Assembly: GCA_021737115.1 (NCBI GenBank)
Contig: JAIPER010000299.1
Coordinates: forward strand, 1-5,098
Direction of reading: 5' to 3'
DNA from: Desulfohalobiaceae bacterium
GTDB lineage: Bacteria > Desulfobacterota > Desulfovibrionia > Desulfovibrionales > Desulfothermaceae
DNA length: 5,098 nucleotides
Of the stretch, positions 1 through 3,861 are shown piece after piece (positions within the stretch are counted from its first letter, which is position 1; every line of letters starts with the position of its first letter). The position numbers and the translations under genes were made by a program. The notes under the pieces are model-generated. The model had not been told where the DNA came from. It saw nothing but the letters and a program-made list of their open reading frames with translations, and did no database searches.

Positions 1-655
1 CCACCATCCGATCATCTTCATGAACTGCGGACCGGTTCGACACAAGATTGATGACAAGAAGCAGGCTGAAAGGAGGCCGTTTACCCATAAGGTTATCGTT
101 AAAAAGACAGGGTTCAACTCACAGCCGACAGAGACAGCAGGATACTCTGCCATACATGAACTCTACAAGTCCCTGATCACCGATCAGAAGCGAAATCAGG
201 TGATTGTCAGGGATGTTTTGGCTGCGGTGGCCCAAAACAGATTTCCCGTTGTTCTGACGGAACGAAAGAAGCACTTGGATATCTTAAAAGACCTCATCGG
301 CTCAGAGGTTCAAAACGTCATCGTGATGCAGGGCGGCATGGGAAAAAAGCAGCGAAAGGCTGCCTTGCATGCGCTTGAACAGGTTCCGGATGACGAGGGT
401 AAAGTGGTCCTGGCAACCGGTCGTTACCTTGGCGAGGGCTTTGACGATGACCGGCTCGATACGCTCTTTCTGACCCTGCCGATATCCTGGAAAGGAACCA
501 TTGCCCAGTACGCCGGACGGCTGCACCGGGGTCACGATATGAAGAAGAAAGTGCTGATATACGACTATGCCGATCTGAAAGTGCCGATGCTCTCCCGCAT
601 GTATGAACGGCGATTGACCGGCTACCGCTCAATCGGTTATGAGATTGTAGTTTGA
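1..655 (+). CDS. Superfamily II (DEAD/DEAH-type) helicase, C-terminal part, 5' end outside the window
   Basis: The frame is open from the first bases, with HHPIIFMNCGPVRH before the first ATG at 20, so this is the end of a longer gene and that ATG is not the start. The visible part is the second RecA-like domain of an SF2 helicase. VLTERKKHLDIL resembles motif IV, LATGRYLGEGFDDDRLDTLF is motif V, and QYAGRLHRG is motif VI with its arginine finger. Motifs I to III (Walker A, DEAD/DEAH) must lie upstream. The PIIFMNCGPVRH and RPFTHKVIVKKTGF stretches recall large helicases that can carry an archaeo-eukaryotic primase-like domain in TOTE-type conflict systems; that subfamily placement is from memory and unverified. 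The protein probably remodels nucleic acid with ATP, perhaps in defence. The C-terminus (GYRSIGYEIVV) looks natural. Confidence 0.85.
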   Translation, partial: HHPIIFMNCGPVRHKIDDKKQAERRPFTHKVIVKKTGFNSQPTETAGYSAIHELYKSLITDQKRNQVIVRDVLAAVAQNRFPVVLTERKKHLDILKDLIGSEVQNVIVMQGGMGKKQRKAALHALEQVPDDEGKVVLATGRYLGEGFDDDRLDTLFLTLPISWKGTIAQYAGRLHRGHDMKKKVLIYDYADLKVPMLSRMYERRLTGYRSIGYEIVV

Positions 656-714
656 TGGAGAAACGATTAGCCCCTAAAATTCACGAGGAATTCCCACCGC
701 GCACCCTTACCAAC

Positions 715-743
715 CTTAACTTCTGCCTAAAAGTTGAGATTTT
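715..743 (+). terminator. Possible weak terminator after the helicase gene
   Basis: CTTAACTT (715-722) can pair with AAGTTGAG (731-738) as an 8-bp stem with one G-T wobble and an 8-nt loop, followed by ATTTT. The stem is AT-rich and the T-run short, so termination would be weak. It lies 60 bp past the helicase stop and just before the next promoter, which is a sensible place for one. Confidence 0.25.
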
Positions 744-761
744 CCCGGCCGACCAAGCCCC

Positions 762-790
762 TTGCCATTCGATGGCTGATGCCCTATAAT
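762..790 (+). promoter_or_regulatory. Near-consensus sigma70 promoter for the antitoxin remnant
   Basis: TTGCCA (762-767, one mismatch to TTGACA) is followed after exactly 17 bp by a perfect TATAAT (785-790). Transcription would begin near 797, giving a leader of about 37 nt. That leader contains GAGGAAA (about 819-825) as a Shine-Dalgarno sequence for the ATG at 834. Confidence 0.7.
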
Positions 791-833
791 CAATTTAAAC
801 AAAATAGGACCAGCAAATTGAGGAAAACTTGAT

Positions 834-1070
834 ATGACTCAGATTTTTTTAGACCTGCCGCAGGAAAGCCTCTTGGCTTTTGACGGCTCTAAAGAACGGG
901 CAGAGAAGGAGCTGCGCATGGCAACCGCTGAAAATCTTACCATCTCTGGCCGCCCGACCGACCAGTCTGATCGAGTCAGAAATTTCAACACATTACGCTC
1001 GGCACTGGCTAAGTTTAGGGACAGACGGGATATGTTGACAGTCTCCCCCCCTCAAGTTTTGTTCTCCTAA
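834..1070 (+). pseudogene. UPF0175-like antitoxin N-terminus joined to unrelated sequence
   Basis: The 78-residue product begins MTQIFLDLPQESLLAFDGS and continues AEKELRMATAE. This matches the usual opening of UPF0175 small antitoxin-type proteins: a beta strand followed by a helix with the K/R-E-L/I-R pattern. After about residue 32 (near base 930), where the family normally continues with a helix-turn-helix, the sequence (NLTISGRPTDQSDRVRNF and beyond) no longer fits. This looks like a 3' truncation in which the frame happens to stay open. No downstream PIN-type toxin partner follows. The strong promoter and good ribosome site are retained, so a short peptide may still be made. Family assignment is from pattern recognition; that this is a remnant is inference. 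Confidence 0.55.
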
Positions 1071-1145
1071 CACATGTCGATACTTTCACCTTCCGGAGGT
1101 GTCCAATTGCCCGCATGCCAAGATTTTTGATCTCTCACCAATTAA

Positions 1146-1559
1146 CCACTTATCACAGCATCAGCCGCACAGCTCTCGAAATATAAGGGGATCATTGAGA
1201 AAGAATTTATTGAGAGAAAGACACGGGGTTTTCCAAAAGCACGACTTTCAGTGGCCCGAAAAGCACTGACTGATTTTAAGAAACTCACGGCAGATCCTGC
1301 CATGATTGCTGAGATGATGTTGACATACGTGGAAAGTATTTCATGGTTCAACTCAGAGTATGGACCTGATATTGAAGACTTTTACACAAAATCGGAAGAT
1401 ATGTTTGAACAGGCATTAGCCATGATCAAGAAGCACCATCTCGAAGACAGGTTTGAGGTACGAGCTTATACGATTGTTGCGAATGCCTGTGAAGGATGGG
1501 GACATCGAGATTCCCTTCAGGAACGATATGAAGAGGTGTATGTGGAATTTATTGAGTAA
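1146..1559 (+). pseudogene. DUF6155-like protein, 5'-truncated fragment
   Basis: The frame is open from just after a TAA at 1143-1145 and ends at the TAA at 1557-1559. It reads LSKYKGIIEKEFIERKTRGF, KARLSVARKALTDFKKL, DPAMIAEMMLTYVE, then an acidic helical tail. The K-A-R-x-S-V-A-x-K signature and the following helices recall DUF6155, a family of unknown function. The usual N-terminal part is missing, and no ATG precedes the conserved region; the only candidate start is a GTG at 1251 that would cut into the motif. I therefore read it as a remnant lacking its 5' end, although a short protein from GTG 1251 (102 residues) cannot be excluded. No Shine-Dalgarno sequence is obvious. The stop lies 7 bp before the proposed left end of the mazEF cassette. 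Confidence 0.5.
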
Positions 1560-1588
1560 GACCTTGTTGGGTGACCTCAAAATTGGCC

Positions 1589-1617
1589 TTGACAGTCCTC
1601 CTGACCAGAGTTATACT
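1589..1617 (+). promoter_or_regulatory. Strong sigma70 promoter of mazEF, predicting a leaderless transcript
   Basis: A perfect TTGACA (1589-1594) is followed after 17 bp by TATACT (1612-1617, one mismatch). Transcription starting 6-8 bp past the -10 box would begin at or next to the A of the mazE ATG at 1624. No Shine-Dalgarno sequence is present before that ATG, which agrees with leaderless translation. Confidence 0.75.
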
Positions 1618-1627
1618 GCGGGTATGA
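1611..1627 (+). promoter_or_regulatory. Candidate MazE autoregulatory operator
   Basis: TTATAC (1611-1616) and GTATGA (1622-1627) form an inverted repeat (five of six positions) around a 5-nt spacer. The repeat covers the -10 box, the predicted start site and the mazE start codon. Ribbon-helix-helix antitoxins typically bind such palindromes to repress their own operon. Function here is inferred from position and symmetry. Confidence 0.4.
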
Positions 1628-1860
1628 AAACAGCGATATCACTACCAAAAGACGTTTTTGATAAGGCGGAGCGCCTCGCAAAAAGGACACGGAAATCCCG
1701 GAGCCAACTCTATTGTGAGGCTATACGCGAATACGTAGCACGACATTCTCCGGATGAGATAACTGAAGCGTTGGACCTCGTGATAGGGGAAAATGGACAA
1801 CCGGATGATGGGTTCGTCAAACTGGCCTCTGCTCGGACGCTTGCTCGGGTTGAGTGGTGA
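1624..1860 (+). CDS. mazE: MazE-like ribbon-helix-helix antitoxin
   Basis: This 78-residue protein begins MKTAISLPKDVFDKAERL, the N-terminal strand and first helix of a CopG/Arc-type ribbon-helix-helix DNA-binding domain. RTRKSRSQLYCEAIREYVARH follows as the second helix (to about residue 42). The acidic C-terminal half (DEITEALDLVIGE to LARVEW) is the region expected to wrap and neutralise the MazF toxin. The ATG at 1624 is preferred over an upstream TTG at 1453 because the strong promoter lies between them and because family homology begins at MKTAI. The stop overlaps the toxin start, indicating a translationally coupled operon. By family precedent it represses its own promoter alone and with toxin. 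The gene looks intact. Confidence 0.85.
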   Translation: MKTAISLPKDVFDKAERLAKRTRKSRSQLYCEAIREYVARHSPDEITEALDLVIGENGQPDDGFVKLASARTLARVEW

Positions 1861-2198
1861 TCTCTCAGGGGGAAATTTGGTGGGCCGATCTTCTTGACCC
1901 CACGGGTTCAGGGCCTGGATTCCGCCGGCCTGTTGTTGTCGTACAGGGCGACTCATTCAACCGAAGCAGGATCGCGACGGTTCTATGCGTACCGCTCACG
2001 AGCAATTTGAAGTGGGCCAATGCTCCGGGAAACGTCCTTCTTAAAACTCGTCTCACTGGTCTGCCGAAGGATTCTGTTGCGAACGTGTCCCAAGTAATTG
2101 CACTCGACAAGTCGCTGCTCACTGAACGTGCAGGCAAACTGTCTCATGCGAAGATGGATCTTGTCCTGGCGGGAATTGACGTTGTACTGGACAGATGA
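1854..2198 (+). CDS. mazF: MazF/PemK-family mRNA interferase toxin
   Basis: The 114-residue product has the full MazF fold signature: QGEIWWADL (first strand), GFRRPVVVVQGD with the catalytic arginine (R24 or R25), NRSRIATVLCVPLTSN with the conserved threonine/serine near residue 49-50, then GNVLL, KDSVANVSQV and the final helix. MazF toxins cut single-stranded RNA at short sequence motifs and arrest growth until neutralised by MazE. Two adjacent GTG codons can serve as start: 1854 gives MVISQGEIWW, the usual family opening, and 1857 gives a 4-bp GTGA overlap with the mazE stop. Either way it is coupled to mazE. No truncation or missing active-site residue is seen, so the toxin is probably functional. 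The target motif cannot be read from the sequence. Confidence 0.9.
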   Translation: MVISQGEIWWADLLDPTGSGPGFRRPVVVVQGDSFNRSRIATVLCVPLTSNLKWANAPGNVLLKTRLTGLPKDSVANVSQVIALDKSLLTERAGKLSHAKMDLVLAGIDVVLDR

Positions 2199-2215
2199 CA
2201 ACGTAGGTGCAAAGC

Positions 2216-2333
2216 ACCCAACCTGACGCTGCACAGAGGGGAAGGTGCGAGCGACTTTATCTCCCAAGCAACCATTCGCTTTTTGTTTGGCGCTTCGCGC
2301 CCGCCATCAAGTGAATGCAGCAGCGCGTTATGC
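2216..2333 (+). other. Candidate integron attC recombination site
   Basis: The parts occur in attC order. ACCCAAC (2216-2222) fits the R'' consensus RYYYAAC. A 5-nt spacer leads to GCTGCA (2228-2233), which pairs perfectly with TGCAGC (2316-2321). A second 5-nt spacer leads to GTTATGC (2327-2333), six of seven matches to the R' core GTTRRRY. Equal 5-nt unpaired spacers on both sides are a hallmark of attC. The inner region includes a GGCGC/GCGCC hairpin (2289-2301). The total length of about 118 nt is within the attC range. The imperfect match between R'' and the present R' is expected if the bases right of the crossover come from the next sequence. Confidence 0.55.
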
Positions 2334-2491
2334 CTCTGGAGAATCACACGTTGAGCAACGTCGATTACCGTAAGTACTACCATCTTGAGCGGTATCTATT
2401 TGAAGATGTCGCGAAACTCTTTGGATTTTCGATTGTTAAGACAAAGAATTTGAGCTGGTTATCTGGGTTAAATCCAAAAACTTTTTCTTAA
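2330..2491 (+). pseudogene. Short ORF, N-terminal fragment of an uncharacterised protein
   Basis: A 53-codon frame starts at an ATG inside the proposed attC core and reads MPLENHTLSNVDYRKYYHL, then ERYLFEDVAKLFGF, then a less regular tail. The VDYRKYYxLExYLFxxV pattern recalls the start of uncharacterised bacterial proteins that normally run on with a longer globular domain; that recollection is unverified. The similarity ends at about residue 31, suggesting a deletion or frameshift. A start immediately after an attC crossover is typical of cassette genes, so this may be the beginning of a second, decayed cassette. No clear Shine-Dalgarno sequence is seen. It could also be noncoding. Confidence 0.35.
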
Positions 2492-2498
2492 AGGCTAT

Positions 2499-2618
2499 AT
2501 GACCAGGAAACGATGCAGGCACTGCAGGACCCTGTTCTGCCCAGCGCCGAGGAATCCAAATCGGGAGGATTGTTTAGCGGACAAATATTCCCTTGACGGA
2601 ATATTTCATAACCCTTAG
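2499..2618 (+). pseudogene. Short ORF with zinc-knuckle start, probable gene fragment
   Basis: This 39-codon frame reads MTRKRCRHCRTLFCPAPRNP and then NREDC. The C-x2-C pair followed by a cysteine about 17 residues later resembles the first half of small zinc-finger proteins that open CRYCGxxFxPDPRNxxxQxxC and often sit in mobile-element or integrated regions. The second half, with further zinc ligands, is missing: the frame runs into the higBA promoter and ends at 2618. AAAGG lies 5 nt before the ATG as a weak ribosome site. I treat it as a truncated remnant; family identity is tentative. Confidence 0.35.
2583..2606 (+). promoter_or_regulatory. Perfect 9-bp inverted repeat, candidate HigA operator
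   Basis: AAATATTCC (2583-2591) and GGAATATTT (2598-2606) are exact reverse complements around a 6-nt spacer that contains most of the -35 box TTGACG (2593-2598). HigA-type antitoxins repress their own promoters by binding such palindromes, so binding here would block RNA polymerase. Confidence 0.6.
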
Positions 2619-2621
2619 CAT
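2593..2621 (+). promoter_or_regulatory. Likely higBA promoter
   Basis: TTGACG (2593-2598, five of six) is followed after 17 bp by TAGCAT (2616-2621, four of six). The predicted start lies near 2628, the A of the higB ATG, and no Shine-Dalgarno sequence precedes that ATG, so the transcript may be leaderless. A second small inverted repeat, GCATA (2618-2622) and TATGC (2627-2631), spans the start codon. Confidence 0.5.
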
Positions 2622-2627
2622 ATAAGT

Positions 2628-2978
2628 ATGCAGTGGGAGGTGGAATATACGGATGAATTCGGCGAATGGTGGGATTCACTCTCTGAGGAGTAGCAGACTT
2701 CTCTGGATGCTTCGGTCCGGCTTTTGGAGCAAATGGGGCCGACATTGGGGTATCCGCACAGCAGCAAGATTCACGGTTCCAGACACTCTCACATGCGCGA
2801 ACTCCGGAGTCAGCATGAAGGAAGGCCGCTACGAACACTTTATGCTTTTGACCCCAGACGGACGGCCATTTTGCTGATAGGAGGAGACAAGTCCGGAGAC
2901 GATCGTTGGTATGAAACATATGTTCCTATTGCTGACCGGCTCTATGATGAACACTTGGAGGAAATAAGATATGGCTAA
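2628..2978 (+). pseudogene. higB: HigB-type (RelE superfamily) toxin gene interrupted by an amber stop
   Basis: The conceptual protein of about 116 residues begins MQWEVEYTDEFGEWWDSL and continues, in the same frame after a TAG at 2691-2693 (codon 22), with QTSLDASVRLLEQMG, SSKIHGSRHSHMRELR, RPLRTLYAFDPRRTAILL and GGDKSGDDRWYETYVPIAD. These are the standard HigB strands and the conserved RxLYAFDPRRxAxLLxGGDK core of this mRNA-cleaving, ribosome-dependent toxin family. Homologous loops usually read E-E-E-Q, so a single GAG to TAG change explains the stop. The rest of the frame is undamaged, pointing to a recent nonsense mutation. A fragment restarted at the TTG at 2724 would lack the N-terminal strand and helix. 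The frame ends 8 bp inside higA, an intact operon arrangement. Confidence 0.8.
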
Positions 2979-3339
2979 GAAATTTTCCAGATTGCGGGAG
3001 CAAATGTCATCCGAGGCCAGGGAAAAGGCACAGGACAAAGCACAGGAAATGCTGACTGAGCTGCCATTGCACGAAGTCAGGCAGGCTCGGGGGATGACTC
3101 AAAAAGTTCTGGCTGATGTATTACAGGTCAAGCAGCCTGCCGTTGCCAAGTTGGAAAAACGAACCGACATGTACATCTCCACCTTGCGAAGCCACATTCA
3201 GGCCATGGGCGGTGAACTGGACATCATTGCCCGCTTTCCGGATGGTTCAAGTGTTAAAATCGACAATTTTTCAGAACTTGAGAACGATGTCCAAAAGAAC
3301 GACAAATCGAGACGGGTAAAGACGTCAGTTGCGACATGA
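2971..3339 (+). CDS. higA: HigA-like XRE-family antitoxin
   Basis: The 122-residue protein has a charged N-terminal helix (residues 1-30), then a helix-turn-helix of the XRE/Cro type at about residues 33-66 (LHEVRQARGMTQKVLADVLQ, VKQPAVAKLEKRTD). A short C-terminal dimer/strand segment, IQAMGGELDIIARFPDG, is typical of HigA partners of GGDK-type HigB toxins. GGAGGA at 2957-2962 lies 8 nt before the ATG, a strong ribosome site located inside the end of higB. It is expected to neutralise HigB and to repress the promoter through the palindrome at 2583-2606. With higB broken it may persist as a solitary regulator, or cross-neutralise a related toxin elsewhere (inference). The C-terminal tail after residue 105 is longer and less conserved. 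Confidence 0.85.
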   Translation: MAKKFSRLREQMSSEAREKAQDKAQEMLTELPLHEVRQARGMTQKVLADVLQVKQPAVAKLEKRTDMYISTLRSHIQAMGGELDIIARFPDGSSVKIDNFSELENDVQKNDKSRRVKTSVAT

Positions 3340-3421
3340 TTTATTTTTTCAACCTGATAAATTGATAAATCCATTGGGGGCTTCCAGCCTTCACTGACCG
3401 AGCCTGGACGCCTAGCCGTGC
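3340..3421. other. Convergent intergenic junction
   Basis: This 82-bp gap separates the end of higA from the end of archease, which converge. It contains a T-rich stretch directly after the higA stop (TTTATTTTTTC), a tandem near-repeat GATAAATT/GATAAATC, and a small hairpin GGCT-TCC-AGCC. No stem is followed by a T-run, so no convincing terminator is seen for either gene. Confidence 0.5.
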
Positions 3422-3838
3422 TCAGAGGTCGAAGATCACCCGGCCTTTCCATCCCTGCTCATATCGCCGCAGCTCCAGCTGGTGATAGGTCGCGCCCTTG
3501 ACTTCGGTCCGGATGGTATGGCGGGTGGGATCAAACACCTCGCCCCGGGCCGTCCCGACCAGCCGCTGCGCATCCAGGGACCGGATATGGTAGTGGCAAA
3601 AGAGGCGTCCATGCGCATCGAAGCGGAAAATCAGCTCGGACAGCCATTCCACCAGCAGCTGCTCCAGATCGGGGGCCTCCACCCGGAGCTCGATTTCCTG
3701 GAGAGGACGCACGCTCGACGGATCGATCACAATGTCGGTGAAGGCCTCGCCGGCATGCTCAAAAAGATCCTCCAGGGTGTCCCCGTAAAGTTCCACCCCC
3801 AGGTCACCGGTATGTTCGAAATAGCGGAAGCCCTGCAT
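3422..3838 (-). CDS. Archease, RtcB activator protein
   Basis: The 138-residue protein starts MQGFRYFEHTGDLGVELYG. It contains the archease hallmark H-T-x-D with the metal-binding aspartate at residue 12, and ends KGATYHQLEL then GRVIFDL, the conserved K-x-x-T-Y-H and V-I-F-D C-terminal motifs. Archease promotes guanylylation of RtcB and multiple turnover, with a proposed role in metal delivery. The ATG at 3836-3838 is chosen over an in-frame GTG at 3865 because GGGAG lies about 7 nt upstream and because homologues begin just before the H-T-x-D motif. It sits 23 nt downstream of the rtcB stop on the same strand, so the two are almost certainly co-transcribed. Length and motifs look complete. 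Confidence 0.92.
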   Translation of the reverse strand: MQGFRYFEHTGDLGVELYGDTLEDLFEHAGEAFTDIVIDPSSVRPLQEIELRVEAPDLEQLLVEWLSELIFRFDAHGRLFCHYHIRSLDAQRLVGTARGEVFDPTRHTIRTEVKGATYHQLELRRYEQGWKGRVIFDL

Positions 3839-3861
3839 CGATCTTCTCCCTGGACTGCGGA

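Larger units (their letters stand above)
1567..2327 (+). mobile_element. Putative integron gene cassette carrying mazEF
   Basis: The proposed cassette runs from the crossover inside GTTGGGT (1566-1572, a perfect GTTRRRY core) to the G of the core at 2327. It holds its own promoter, mazE, mazF and a terminal attC-like structure. When the ends are joined as in a free cassette, the left attC arm CACCCAAC (2215-2222) pairs perfectly over 8 bp with GTTGGGTG (1566-1573). This end-to-end match is what integron cassettes show, because the first bases of a cassette belong to its own attC. TA modules with their own promoter are common in chromosomal integron arrays. No integrase, attI or second complete attC is visible, so the cassette may be isolated or inserted at a secondary site. 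Confidence 0.55.

Noticed and set aside
1089..1103. Hairpin CACCT-TCCGG-AGGTG as a terminator
   Set aside because: The stem has only 5 bp and is not followed by a T-run.
1500..1572. A second attC ending at GTTGGGT upstream of mazEF
   Set aside because: No paired arms or matching AAC core were found in the preceding 100 bases, which instead encode the DUF6155 fragment.
1453..1623. Upstream in-frame extension of mazE from a TTG
   Set aside because: The extension overlaps the DUF6155 fragment and the mazEF promoter, and family homology begins at the ATG at 1624.
2606..2612. TCATAAC as the left core of an attC for the cassette starting TTATGC at 2328
   Set aside because: It matches GCATAAC in only six of seven bases, and no paired L arms or GTT core follow; it sits inside the higBA promoter.
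2691..2693. TAG read as pyrrolysine in higB
   Set aside because: The family has Glu or Gln in this surface loop, with no reason for a special residue, and a one-base nonsense change is simpler.
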